Notes: a model not told the origin generated them from the letters alone. Shown: positions 11,184-21,773, numbered from the stretch's first letter. The stretch: 64,000 nucleotides of DNA from Amorphophallus konjac (GCA_022559845.1 CM040121.1:349530243-349594242); one strand, 5' to 3'. Numbers and translations: made by a program.

Positions 11184-11399
11184 CAGCAGCAGCAGCAGAT
11201 CCGATTCAGAATGCGTGTGCCTCCCACGCTTGATCCAGAACCTTCTTACCACATGTCCTTATCGGATTGGTTCCTCTAGCATTGGATCACGTGCTACCCA
11301 GACACTGAGGAATAATCTTCCTCGGATCCCTGCAAGCAGATTAATTACATTAATGCTCAGGGTTCGATATATGTAGCTGAGATAAGTTGGTTGGCCATA

Positions 11400-12310
11400 A
11401 GAACAAAGAACTGCACGAGATAGATGATAACAAAACAAGGTGCACTATACTGTGACTGACACGAGGTACGTTAGATGAGTTTAGCACGAGATAACACGAG
11501 AGCGACATGAAGTACACGAGAGTACAGCTAACACAACAACGAAGACGACACGAAGTCAGATAAAGACAGCATGAGGTGAGAAAAAGATAACACAGAGTGA
11601 AGCAATAGAAAGACACGCGATCAGAAGCGACCAGGACGAAAATAGAAGGAAGCAACACGGAGATACAAATACAAAAGAAACACGAAGACACGAATACAAA
11701 AGACAACACGAAGACACGTAGTGAAACAACACTTGAAAACACAAGAAAAACAACTCGAGCACACAATAGCTCGAATGAATGACTCGAAGATGAGGCGACA
11801 CGGGCTGACCACGACACGAAGACAAATAACAGAAACCGTCACGAGTTGAAGACAACACGAAGATGAAAACACAGGAATTGACACGGAGTGTGGTCAAGGC
11901 GAGAAGGACACGAGGTCTAGGAAACACGATACGAAGACATGAGATAGACACGTCTTCAACAACACCTGATGAAACAGTGGAAGCAGAAGAACAACTCGAG
12001 GAACTACAATAATTGACACGAAGACACAAGAGCAAACATAGAGGACTGACTCGAGATGAGCAACTAAGTGCTAACGACACGAGGTTCATACAGAAGCAAC
12101 TCGAAGTTCATCAGACCAATTCGAGCTGCTTCAGAAGAATCAGCACGAAGTCAATCAGCACACAACTTAACACAATACGAGGTATGAAAGGACGACACGG
12201 CGTGTTGAAAACACAAACAGTACTAAAACTAAAACGACACGAAGGCAAACAGTACAACACGAGGTGTTATACACAAACATGACGAAGTTCCAACCAACAC
12301 GAAGACAGTC
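11400..12310 (-). repeat. CACGA-rich motif array upstream of the TATA box
   Basis: About 20 copies of CACGA[AG], mostly as ACACGA, plus several one-base variants are spread over about 900 bp. The right LTR repeats them (20700-21600). Long open frames on the minus strand here (Cys/Ser/Phe/Val-rich) are a by-product of the motif, not genes. Confidence 0.85.
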
Positions 12311-12483
12311 CCTAAAAATACCTGAAGTGAAATGAAGGTTTATTCTTCACAGAAAAATATTCTTTGTTCACTTTCACAGAAAAATATTTTTGTTAATTTT
12401 TCACAGAGAAATATTTTTGAACACCACTAAGACTTATAGTGTTGTCATCATCAAAACATGTAAAGATTCAACAAGACTCAATA

Positions 12484-12500
12484 ATCGCCCCCTTTTTGAT
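12484..12500 (-). other. Polypurine tract of the nested element
   Basis: On the minus strand the sequence reads AAAAAGGGGGCGATTA immediately before the LTR. It matches the AAAAAGGGGGAGATTG tract of the three-LTR element and serves as plus-strand primer. One G-to-C change interrupts the purines. Confidence 0.7.
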
Positions 12501-12799
12501 GGATGGCAACACTATGAGTCTTGAGTCTTTGCAGAAAAAAATAATTTCAGCCTTTCCAAGGCTAAACTAACATTAGCACCATTATTAAACATTTTTAAAG
12601 TGTCAAATAACCATTCTCAATGAATAACAAACATTCTCAACGAGCTAGCAAAGGCCTGATTTCTCCCCCTTTGTCATCATCAAAAAGAAGGAAACAATAA
12701 GGATGCAACAATGCAAATGATATGAAATTTAATTAATAAGTCCAAGAGTGTGAGAGAGAAAGCCTCAAAATGGGCAACAAGATACAGAGCATTGTCTTT
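12501..12799. other. Non-coding spacer between polypurine tract and accessory ORF
   Basis: AT-rich. It holds the outer arm of the junction hairpin (to 12520) and a further purine tract on the minus strand near 12660-12690 (complement of TCTCCCCCTTTGTCATC). No ORF of note. Confidence 0.6.
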
Positions 12800-15085
12800 T
12801 CAAGAAAAATGTCTGGCATGTCTGCTAGAAGGGCCACGTGGCCTGCCATGTGGTGGTCTCCCCCTTGGAGAAGCAGAGGTGTATTCTTGAGGTGGAGTTC
12901 TGCTAGAAGAAGCTTGGCCAGGTGCTGAACCCAAGATAGACTGAAATTCCTTTAGGTCATTTGACAGTTCAGCTAGCCAATACACCATAGCGCTTCTGAC
13001 ATGTGCCACTTCAGAAATGATGTCGTCTTGGCAAATATTAACAGTTTCATATCTGTCAGTCAGAATTGTCATTTCTGTTAAGAAGGCGACCAATTTATCA
13101 TAGATCTGCTGAACACCTGGACCTAGGGCACTGGATGACTTCTTCAAAACTTCTAAAGATGTTCTGATCTCAAAGCAGTGATCTATAATGTTGGTAGATT
13201 GTTTGAAGGAGGAAATTTGAACATCTTGTAACTCACACAGTGCTTTTGCTATCTTTGAACAAACCTCCTGCAAACCTTGCATCAAGGATCTGTTGGCATC
13301 ATCTGAAGCCTTTTTGTTGAGTAGGAACCTTTTCCATTCAGTGAGGAGAGATATCTCAAGCTTCAGTAGCCTGGAATGTACTTGATTGATGTTGAGAGTG
13401 ACATATTTGAGCAGATCATCTAATTTCTTATCTTGTTTCTGCATCTGCTGAGTCAAGTTTATGAGGAGTTCTTCAATGTTGGGTGCCCGAGCAGATTCAA
13501 TGTTGGGCGCCTGTGCAGATAGAAGTCTAGGTGGACCTAGAGGTGTACCAAAAAATTCTTGCACTGGCGGTTGGTTGTCTACTGCTGGAGCCTGATCTTC
13601 AACTTCAGCTTGTGTGTCTTTGACAGGAACTACAATTTCAGGTTCCTCTTCCTCATTTGAAGATTCTGTATCCAATTCTATGACAGGAACTTTTTCTTGA
13701 CTGTTATCCCCTCTATCTTCCATGAGATCATGATCTGCAGGGCTGTCAACAGGTGCCTGTTCAAGACTTTCAGATGTAACCAAGTTGGTAGCCTCTTCCA
13801 AGCTTTTCTCTACAGTCTCTCTTAGAATCACATTAACAAAATCAGCAAGTTCTTGATCAGTACTTTCTTGCTCTTTAGCTGGCTGTTCCACGGGCAATAT
13901 CACCTCTTCAGATGTCTTCCCAAAAGAATCAAACAGACCATTAATATTTGCATCTAGATCAGTCTGAATACTTTCTTCAGACAACCTGATTTCTTCAGAT
14001 GCAACCTCAACTAGCCTCTGAAAGGAAAAAGATACTTCAGTGAGTGTAGCAGACGTAATAGACTGTGGTTGTTCAGCTGGTGTATCCTGTACAGCAATCT
14101 CAGAAACTAATTGCACACCAGTTTGAGCTAAGTCTTGAGATTGTTCCAGATGCTCCCCCTGAGTTTGTGATTCCTTGACTTTCTGGGCCTTAACTTGCCC
14201 TACCATTGAAGAGCCCTCCAAGCCCAAAAACACTGAAACAAAATTCATATTAAATATGTTTCGGGCCTTAACTTCAGATGCAGCCTCTCCATCCAAGCAA
14301 ATCTCTGAATACTTGAAGATGTCTGTCAGATGGGCGGCATAGGGAAGGTGTCTCTTGGATCCAATACATCCCTTCATGACAGTAAAAATGATTTCTGGCA
14401 AACATATCTTTACATTCTGAATCAGACAAAACAGTAGAAACCTCTGTGTGTCTGTGATTCTACCCCTAGCTCCAGTCTGTGGTGTGACTATAGAAGCAAT
14501 TATATTTTGAAGGAGCTTGTGAAGAGGAGGAAATGACGAGGTTTGGAAAGCTTTCAGCTTCACTTGCCCCTTGTCAAGAATGTTACTAGGTTTACCAGTA
14601 ATAACCGAAAACGCCTCATGCAGACTGTATCTGTACCCCCTCTCCACCTCTCCCTTTTCTGGAATACTTAGAGCTTCATGGAGAGAGTTGCATGTCACTG
14701 TTATCTCAACCCCTTTAACAGTCGAAATCAATGCAGACTTATCTCGGCTCAACAACAAGTTGTTGTAAAATTCCATCACCAGGCTAGGGTAGAATACCCT
14801 GTGATCTTCCAAAAATTTCCTCCATTCCTGAAACTCGAAGATCTTCAAGTGTTCTGGAAACTTCAGGACCATGGATTCATCACCGAAATCAACTATCCTC
14901 AGAGGAATGATTTTACCACTTTCTAAAAATACGGTAGACTGGGAAGGCTTGGTACCTTGCTCTGAAGACATTCCCGCAGCAGCTTCTGATTCTATACAAC
15001 GTTGCTGCTTGGACGGAGGCTCCTCAACAGTTTCCTTTCCTTTCCTCTTCCTTTCAACCTGAGCGGCGGATGCTTGCTGATCCAT
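12800..15085 (-). CDS. Accessory ORF2 of the Sirevirus-like element, plant transposon-associated domain
   Basis: Uninterrupted 761 codons from an ATG at 15085. The N terminus has a basic nuclear-signal-like patch (ERKRKGKE). Residues about 60-300 resemble the 'putative plant transposon protein' domain found in many plant retroelements: EWRKFLEDHRVFYPSLVMEF, then VKGVEITVTCNSLHEALSIP, then a hydrophobic helical stretch TDTQRFLLFCLIQNVKICLP. The middle (about 300-520) is acidic and Glu/Gln/Ser-rich. The next 200 residues look helical. The C terminus is Arg/Pro/Gly-rich (RGRPPHGRPRGPSSRHARHF). No catalytic motif is visible. It sits where Sireviruses carry an env-like ORF, between gag and the 3' LTR with pol absent. 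Function unknown; I see no clear signal peptide or membrane anchor, so I would not call it an envelope. Confidence 0.8.
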   Translation of the reverse strand: MDQQASAAQVERKRKGKETVEEPPSKQQRCIESEAAAGMSSEQGTKPSQSTVFLESGKIIPLRIVDFGDESMVLKFPEHLKIFEFQEWRKFLEDHRVFYPSLVMEFYNNLLLSRDKSALISTVKGVEITVTCNSLHEALSIPEKGEVERGYRYSLHEAFSVITGKPSNILDKGQVKLKAFQTSSFPPLHKLLQNIIASIVTPQTGARGRITDTQRFLLFCLIQNVKICLPEIIFTVMKGCIGSKRHLPYAAHLTDIFKYSEICLDGEAASEVKARNIFNMNFVSVFLGLEGSSMVGQVKAQKVKESQTQGEHLEQSQDLAQTGVQLVSEIAVQDTPAEQPQSITSATLTEVSFSFQRLVEVASEEIRLSEESIQTDLDANINGLFDSFGKTSEEVILPVEQPAKEQESTDQELADFVNVILRETVEKSLEEATNLVTSESLEQAPVDSPADHDLMEDRGDNSQEKVPVIELDTESSNEEEEPEIVVPVKDTQAEVEDQAPAVDNQPPVQEFFGTPLGPPRLLSAQAPNIESARAPNIEELLINLTQQMQKQDKKLDDLLKYVTLNINQVHSRLLKLEISLLTEWKRFLLNKKASDDANRSLMQGLQEVCSKIAKALCELQDVQISSFKQSTNIIDHCFEIRTSLEVLKKSSSALGPGVQQIYDKLVAFLTEMTILTDRYETVNICQDDIISEVAHVRSAMVYWLAELSNDLKEFQSILGSAPGQASSSRTPPQEYTSASPRGRPPHGRPRGPSSRHARHFS

Positions 15086-16997
15086 TTGCCAAGACTCCTA
15101 GAGTATCAACTCTCTCTTGCCGGTTGCTACTGGAGGTGAAGCTAGACCCAAGAGGGGAAGAGATCTCTGTGGGGAAGGAAAGTGAGCGGGAAAAGATAGA
15201 GATGAGTTTGAAGGAACACTCAAGGTGGAGCGGCACGAAGATGAATAGGAAGCGGCAAGGGGAAACGAGGGTTTGTGGATGAAGGCGTGTGAAACAAGAA
15301 GGGTTTTGTCGGGTTACTTTTCACTCTTATCAAACTTTTTCTGGAAATACCCAAACTACCCTCAGTCATGATGTAACACAGCCATTGCATGTTAAAGTTT
15401 GCCCTTCAATATATGGACTAGTTATATTCTTCCAAATTCCATGGTCAGTTACCTCAAGATATTAAATCAACATGATCACAAAATTAGCTGTTAAAGTTGC
15501 TTAACCTAGAGAGAGTCACGATTAAATTACTCCTTATGTTTGTCAAGCAAAGAAATAACACATCGATGTCAAGCAGATTTCATTTCTTCATTTAATGGAC
15601 AAGAGAAGGCATACAGGGTCAACCAATTTGTTGAGCACAAGGTAGAATAGTCCCTTTTTACACAAGGAGACATGTTTATCAGACACCAGAAACCCTGGTT
15701 ACTTAGGACGAACTACCTTTATGCCAATCAAAGCCAGTGAAATTTTTCTTTGTTGACTTTTCCCTTTTTTTTGTATTATTTTAACATTTTTATACAGAGA
15801 TAGCTAGTTGTATCATGATAGAAACTCTGGACTTCTCTGATCTAGAGTGTCTATTTCTCCACAAAAGCCATTGCTCTGCCACAAAGAATGGCGTATTCCC
15901 TGGTGGCACTTCTCATGATTTTAGACAAAAGACAGATATCTTACTTAACACAATTTTTATCTCACAGCTCTCTTCACATAAGTTTCAGTTAAATCGAGAT
16001 CCTCAACAAGTTTTTCTCATTTAACAGGAAGTTTTATAATATGTTGACCAACACTTGAGAGGATAACTTAGAAGGATCAAGGACCAAATATAACCCCCAT
16101 ACATTGAAGTTCTTTATTAACAGGTGTAAGTTGTTACACTAGATATTGGGTGGTTTAAGGTATACAGATCACATCTGATAAGAGCAAGAGGACTGTAAGA
16201 AAAAAAGTTTCTTTGAGAGAATTTCTGAACCAAAAGTGATAGGAGAGAGATAAGAAGGTGGCAGACCGAATGGAGAGAGATGAGATGAGCAGCACTCTTA
16301 TCAGCAAGCCAACAAGTGAGAGATCACTCAAGACATTAAGCACCAAGGACGCTTACAAATATAATATTCTTGAAGAAGTTCTATCTCACATCCAGAGAAG
16401 CTCTTGGGCAATAAACTGCAACCTCATGAGATGACAGATCTTAACACCACATTAACTGCATCGGCTGACAAAATTCTTCAGAAACCAAATGGCCTGTCAA
16501 ACTCCTTTTCAGCCCACTCAAGGACATCTCACACACGACTCTTGGAAGTATTAATTATTTATTGAATGCAGTGTTTGCCATGAAAATTAAACATGTGAGT
16601 TTGTGAATCATGCACATACATGCTCCCCTGATCAGCAGAATGACCCATGGTACTAGGCGGAGCACTTGGTCTGAAAGACCACCTCACACATAGTAAGCAC
16701 CTCAGGATAGATTTCCCTGCCTTTTGATAGCTTACTATTTGATATATCACAGTGGTCAAACATGATAATCAACGGGCATGGCAGACTAGAGAGGTTGTTC
16801 TAATCATGATAATTCTGTCTAGTCCAAAATAGGCAGTTTATATGAACAACAACAAGCATCATTCTGATGGATTGGAGATTGAATTCAGATTAGGAGGGAT
16901 GTAGTAAATTTACCTGGAGCATTCAGACATGGGGTCTTTTTATGTGCCCTGGTTTATTACCCCTTTATTCCATCCAAGGCACACCTGCAAAGCAAAG
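15086..16997 (-). other. Non-coding region between gag and ORF2, with conserved blocks
   Basis: No ORF above chance. It contains a post-gag stem-loop (16943-16983) and a conserved block (about 16641-16765), both also found downstream of gag in the three-LTR element. Elsewhere AT-rich with no recognised feature. Confidence 0.7.
16943..16983 (-). ncRNA. Candidate conserved RNA stem-loop after gag
   Basis: On the minus strand TGTGCCTTGG and CCAGGGCACA pair (one T-G wobble) around a loop with AAAGGGGTAATAAA. The match at 37171-37214 has GTGCCTTGG/CCAAGGCAC with a similar loop. It is preceded in both by TTTGCAG, which resembles a splice acceptor. Structure inferred by eye. Confidence 0.5.
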
Positions 16998-19247
16998 TTA
17001 TTTTGCACAAATAGGTACCCAAGAAGTCTTGGGTCCTGACATGACAGTATTACTTCTAGCAAGTTTCCTCAACACATTTTTAACTTGATAGCAAGGAGCA
17101 GCAGCTTTCAGTACTGATTTATGCATATCCTTGTTAGCATGAATCCTATGTGCATAAACATGAGACTCCTTGTTAACAGAATAAACATTCTGTTTGCCAA
17201 AACCAGTTTGGTTTTGATATCCTGCTAGCCAACAGGTTGCAATCCTGTGACCTGGCTTCCCACATTTGAAGCACTCATTGTGCTTGCCTCTAAAGACATT
17301 TCTACCAAATGCATTTTTATTCGCAGGGAGATTAACAGTTTTAGAATTGAGTTTTCTACCCTGAGCATGCCAGCAGTCCTTGACTGCATGGCCATGCTTC
17401 CCACAATGGGAGCAGAAAGGAGACTCTCTCCTATAAGATCTTGCCCAACATTCAGTGACCTTATGCCCAAGCTTGTTACAATTAAAACATCTGACATGCT
17501 GATTCGGAGAAGCAGTTTTGTTGATATTAAGAGCATGTTGGTTAGCATAAAATTTAGCATGATGTGGGAGTGGTTTTTTCTTTCCATTAGCAAACCAACA
17601 TTGAGCAAGGGTGTGGCCTAATCTACCACAATGCGAACATTCCCTTTTCTTTGAATGAACATCAGGATTTCTATCACGATATTTCCTAGCATCCATATCA
17701 TCTTTTTCCATCAATCTACATTCATGCATCAAATGGCCAATTCTATGGCAGTAGTAACATGACATTTTCTTTTTCTGAACCTCATGATTTCTGTCATGAG
17801 TTTTCCTAACATGCATTTTACTAGTATTCATGTCATCTTTTCCTTTCAGTTTGCATTCATGCATTTGATGACCAGCTTTATGATAATTAAGGCATGACAT
17901 AGGTTTCTTGTTAGCATGGGATTTAAAGTCAGGATGCATGTATGTAGGGGAATCCACTTTGTTCTTCCCTTTTTGTTCCACAGTTGTCATCAGACTTCTT
18001 TGAGTAGTGAATTGAAATACAGAAGGACTGGCTAGGCTAGCAGATGCAACATCTGAAATAGCAGAAGTTTGAATCTTATTTTTAAAACTCTTTTTCTTTG
18101 TTGAGTTATAGCCCAACCCTTCTTTTTGAAAATTGACTTTAACACCTAACAATCTGTCCAGATTTTCTTGTCCTTCCACAAATTTTGACAAGGATTTCTT
18201 CAAGTCTTCTATTTCATTTTCCAGAGAAACAATGTATATTTCATAACTGGCAATCTCTTGTTCATTGCAGTTTACACATTCACTTAGCACCTTGTTTGCG
18301 ATTTTATAGTCCTCAATTTCATTTTTCAGATTGCTCAGTTTATCAGAATCTTCAATGCAAACAGTTTTTCCTTTTTCTAAGGTTAGAAGTCTCTCAGACA
18401 TACTACTGTTCAACATTTTCAATTTTTCAATTTCTCCCTTGAGCTTGTCATTCTGGACCAATTCATTTATTAAAATCTGATCTTCACACGGTGGTTCAAA
18501 TTGTTGATTAGATTCAGATTTTTCAGTTAGCAGTTTGTTTTCTTGTTCAAGGTTTTTGATTTTCTGAACATTTTCTTCAATGATTTTCCTGAGAGAGTCA
18601 TTTTCAGATTTAAGTTCATTCAGTTCTGAATTAACAGATTCTTGATTCTTTTTCTTTAACAATTTAATTTGACTCTCAAGCTTACGAATCTCAGCTATGG
18701 AAGCATCATTTGTTTGTTCCAATTTTAAACAGTTTTGACATGAAGAGGAATTTGCACTGGTTAACCTAGTACCCTTTCTCAGTTTCTTATGTTCTCTTTT
18801 TAAATTTTCATATAGCCCCAACAAGTCAGCATAGCTATTTTCCCAATCATCCATAGTATAAAGTTGAAAAGGGTTTACCTGATCATCATTGTCCTCTTCA
18901 TTACTTTGATTGTTGCTGTGATCAGTCCCATTGGCCATCATGTAGGCGTCCTTCTTTGACTCGAAGGCTATTTTCAGTTGGTCCAAAATTTCAGTGGCTG
19001 ACCTGCAATGATAAAAACATGAATGTAAAGCTTTGTCAGTGGCAGCCTTCAGAATTTCCATAGCCTTCTCGTTTTGATCACACATGTATCTATCATTGTC
19101 AGTCCATTTGGACATTTTCTTTGGCAGTTTGTGTGGACCATGTGAAATCAACTTCCACATATCCGGATCACGTTGTTTAACATAGGTACGCAGACTTCTA
19201 AGCCACAACTTAAATCCAGAACCACTAAAGATCGGTGGGTGCTTCAT
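16998..19247 (-). CDS. gag: Sirevirus-like gag with six zinc knuckles
   Basis: About 749 codons from the first ATG at 19247; the open frame reaches upstream to 19298 only through non-ATG codons. The N terminus (MKHPPIFSGSGFKLWLRSL, then DPDMWKLISHGPHKLP) is the copia/Sirevirus gag type. The middle, about residues 180-370, is a long Lys/Glu/Asn/Leu-rich coiled coil. The C-terminal part has six CX2CX4HX4C-like knuckles at about 17848-17897 (CLNYHKAGHQMHEC, second Cys replaced by Tyr), 17722-17763, 17599-17640, 17451-17490, 17372-17413 and 17235-17276. The protein ends GPKTSWVPICAK, the junction where pol normally continues, but a stop follows and no pol is present. Likely role: particle formation and RNA packaging. 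Intact. Confidence 0.88.
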   Translation of the reverse strand: MKHPPIFSGSGFKLWLRSLRTYVKQRDPDMWKLISHGPHKLPKKMSKWTDNDRYMCDQNEKAMEILKAATDKALHSCFYHCRSATEILDQLKIAFESKKDAYMMANGTDHSNNQSNEEDNDDQVNPFQLYTMDDWENSYADLLGLYENLKREHKKLRKGTRLTSANSSSCQNCLKLEQTNDASIAEIRKLESQIKLLKKKNQESVNSELNELKSENDSLRKIIEENVQKIKNLEQENKLLTEKSESNQQFEPPCEDQILINELVQNDKLKGEIEKLKMLNSSMSERLLTLEKGKTVCIEDSDKLSNLKNEIEDYKIANKVLSECVNCNEQEIASYEIYIVSLENEIEDLKKSLSKFVEGQENLDRLLGVKVNFQKEGLGYNSTKKKSFKNKIQTSAISDVASASLASPSVFQFTTQRSLMTTVEQKGKNKVDSPTYMHPDFKSHANKKPMSCLNYHKAGHQMHECKLKGKDDMNTSKMHVRKTHDRNHEVQKKKMSCYYCHRIGHLMHECRLMEKDDMDARKYRDRNPDVHSKKRECSHCGRLGHTLAQCWFANGKKKPLPHHAKFYANQHALNINKTASPNQHVRCFNCNKLGHKVTECWARSYRRESPFCSHCGKHGHAVKDCWHAQGRKLNSKTVNLPANKNAFGRNVFRGKHNECFKCGKPGHRIATCWLAGYQNQTGFGKQNVYSVNKESHVYAHRIHANKDMHKSVLKAAAPCYQVKNVLRKLARSNTVMSGPKTSWVPICAK

Positions 19248-19354
19248 TGAAATCAGTTCAGGAGTAAAACCAAGCAGAAGACCAAAACAGAAATGCACCT
19301 ATCAGACCAGCAGGATCCCCTACAGATCGTTGAATCTGGAGATATAGGGAACCT

Positions 19355-19367
19355 CTCTGATACCAAT
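19355..19367 (-). other. Primer binding site of the nested element
   Basis: On the minus strand ATTGGTATCAGAG directly follows the LTR end CCTATCA. It matches initiator methionine tRNA and proves that the element reads leftward. Confidence 0.85.
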
Positions 19368-21768
19368 TGATAGGTCCAGAGGGGGGTGAATGGACCTTTA
19401 CCCGTTAAAAATTAAGGATTAAAAATTAAGTTTAGATCTCAAACAGGAGTTCCCGAATTAGAGCACAATGGTCAAACACTAACCGCAGAACGAACTGCTT
19501 GGAGGATAGGGAAGGATCGGCCTAAACAAGCATCTACCGAATATCCAAGCCCAGAAGAGAAAAATAAGCACACGGCACGGGGATTTTTAGGTGGTTCGGT
19601 CCACCAGACCTACATCCACCCCACACTCAAACTGAGTGTGGCTTCACTAACAGCTGGGTAACACAGCTTGCCAACAAACGCTGATACACAGCTTACCCAT
19701 GGGAACAACCTCCCCTCTTCCTCCTACTCGGAGGGAACCACTAGCAACCCACGGTCACTAGAAACCAGAGACTCACGTCTCTCTTCCTCTATACCAAGAG
19801 GGAACCCCACTGGTAGCAGTCCCACTACCAGTGAACCAGCCAGTAGCAACCTACTGTCGGCAACCCACCAGAGGCCTAGCCTCTCTTCCTCCAGACTAGG
19901 AGGGAACCCACCAGTGACTCCCCGTCACTAGCAAACCAGAGGTCTAAGACCTCTCTTCCTCCAACCGGAGGGACCCCTTGACTTGCAAGCCACAAGCCAA
20001 GGACCGGAGGACAAGCCTCCCTTCCTCTAAACCAGAGGGAATCCTCAAGTGACAACCTGCCACTTGCAACCTGGAGATCAGATCTCCCTTCTCCTGTACC
20101 ACCAGGAGAAACCCGATCCCCAACAGGGCAATCGGAAGAACAAGACTAAACAAGGTAGCAAAATGAAAAATAAGAAAACATGAAAATGACAGCGACAGAA
20201 GATGGAAATAAAACACAAGATATATAGCTCTCAATGAGCATAGTCGTTCTGAATTTGATCCACGAACAGACTGATCAGATCCTCAGTAAAGCTCTCTCTC
20301 CTCTTCTTTTCTTCTTCTTCTTTCTCCTTCAGTTTCTGCTCTCTCTTTTTCTTCTCTTCTTTCTCTCGTTTTTCTGGATCGAAGGACTCTATGCTTTTCT
20401 GCTCTTTCTTCTATATCTTTCTCTTTTTCGATCATTCTCCATCTGAAGACGAAGGTTTCTATTTATATCAGCAGCAGCAGCAGATCCGGTTCAGAATGCG
20501 TGTGCCTCCCACGCTTTATCCAGAACCTTCTTGCCACGTGTCCTTATCGGATTGGTTCCTCTAGCATTGGATCACGTGCTGCCCAGACACTGGGGAATAA
20601 TCTTCCTCGGATCCCTGCAAGCAGATTAATTACATTAATGCTCAGGGTTCGATATATGTAGCTGAGATAAGTTGGTTGGCCATAAGAACAAAGAACTGCA
20701 CGAGATAGATGATAACAAAACAAGGTGCACTATACTGTGACTGACACGAGGTACGTTAGATGAGTTTAGCACGAGATAACACGAGAATGACACGAAGTAC
20801 ACGAGAGTACAGCTAACACAACAACGAAGACGACACGAAGTCAGATAAAGACAGCATGAGGTGAGAAAAAGATAACACAGAGTGAAGCAATAGAAAGACA
20901 CGCGATCAGAAGCGACCAGGACGAAAATAGAAGGAAGCAACACGGAGATACAAATACAAAAGAAACACGAAGACACGAATACAAAAGACAACACGAAGAC
21001 ACGTAGTGAAACAACACTTTAAAACACAAGAAAAATAACTCGAGCACACAATAGCTCGAATGAATGACTCGAAGACGAGGCGACACGGGCTGACCACGAC
21101 ACGAAGACAAATAACAGAAACCGTCACGAGTTGAAGACAACACGAAGATGAAAACACAGGAATTGACACGGAGTGTGGTCAAGGCGAGAAGGACACGAGG
21201 TCTAGGAAACACGACACGAAGACATGAGATAGACACGTCTTCAACAACACCTGATGAAACGGTGGAAGCAGAAGAACAACTCGAGGAACTACAGTAATTG
21301 ACACGAAGACACAAGAGCAAACATAGAGGACTGACTCGAGATGAGCAACTAAGTGCTAACGACACGAGGTTCATACAGAAGCAACTCGAAGTTCATCAGA
21401 CCAATTCGAGCTGCTTCAGAAGAATTAGCACGAAGTCAATCAGCACACAACTTAAGACAACACGAGGTACGAAAGGACGACACGGCGTGTTGAAAACACA
21501 AACAGTACTAAAACTAAAATGACACGAAGGCAAACAGTACAACACGAGGTGTTATACACAAACATGACGAAGTTCCAACCAACACGAAGACAGTCCCTGA
21601 AAATACCTGAAGTGAAATGAAGTTTTATTCTTCACAGAAAAATATTCTTTGTTCACTTTCACAGAAAAATATTTTTGTTAATTTTTCACAGAGAAATATT
21701 TTTGAACACCACTAAGACTTATAGTGTTGTCATCATCAAAACATGTAAAGATTCAACAAGACTCAACA
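19368..21768 (-). repeat. 5' LTR of the nested Sirevirus-like element
   Basis: 2401 bp, nearly identical to 10083-12483; single-base differences are scattered (for example CATAACG against CAGAACG). Same hairpin run, TATA box, purine leader and CACGA array. It ends ACTCAACA before the TSD. Confidence 0.92.
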
Positions 21769-21773
21769 AAGGA

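Larger units (their letters stand above)
10083..12483 (-). repeat. 3' LTR of the nested Sirevirus-like element
   Basis: 2401 bp. In element orientation: a CACGA-rich upstream array (11400-12310 on the plus strand), a TATA box at 11174-11183, a purine-rich leader (11010-11160), a run of small hairpins (10400-10830), a conserved stem-loop (10336-10356), then the TTCACCCCCCTCT motif near the end. The terminal CA at the polypurine-tract side has changed to TA. Confidence 0.9.
10083..21768 (-). mobile_element. Sirevirus-like non-autonomous LTR element, no pol
   Basis: LTRs at 10083-12483 and 19368-21768 are nearly identical. On the plus strand they start TGATAGGTCC and end ACTCAACA (the left one ends ATA). 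All coding lies on the minus strand. The primer site is next to the right LTR and the polypurine tract next to the left one, so the element reads right to left. The 6.9 kb interior holds gag and an accessory ORF but no protease, integrase, RT or RNase H. Both ORFs are uninterrupted and the LTRs are close to identical, which suggests recent movement using enzymes supplied by a relative. Sirevirus affinity rests on the primer site, gag type, polypurine tract and LTR motifs. Confidence 0.88.

Noticed and set aside
11350..12089. Minus-strand open frames of 155 and 177 codons rich in Cys, Ser, Val and Leu, with matches at 20635-21374
   Set aside because: They are produced by the repeated CACGA motif in the LTR upstream region, have no domains and overlap each other in different frames.
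12800..15085. Calling ORF2 a retroviral envelope
   Set aside because: Position fits an env-like ORF, but I see no signal peptide or clear membrane-spanning segment; a nuclear or nucleic-acid-binding reading fits the basic termini better.
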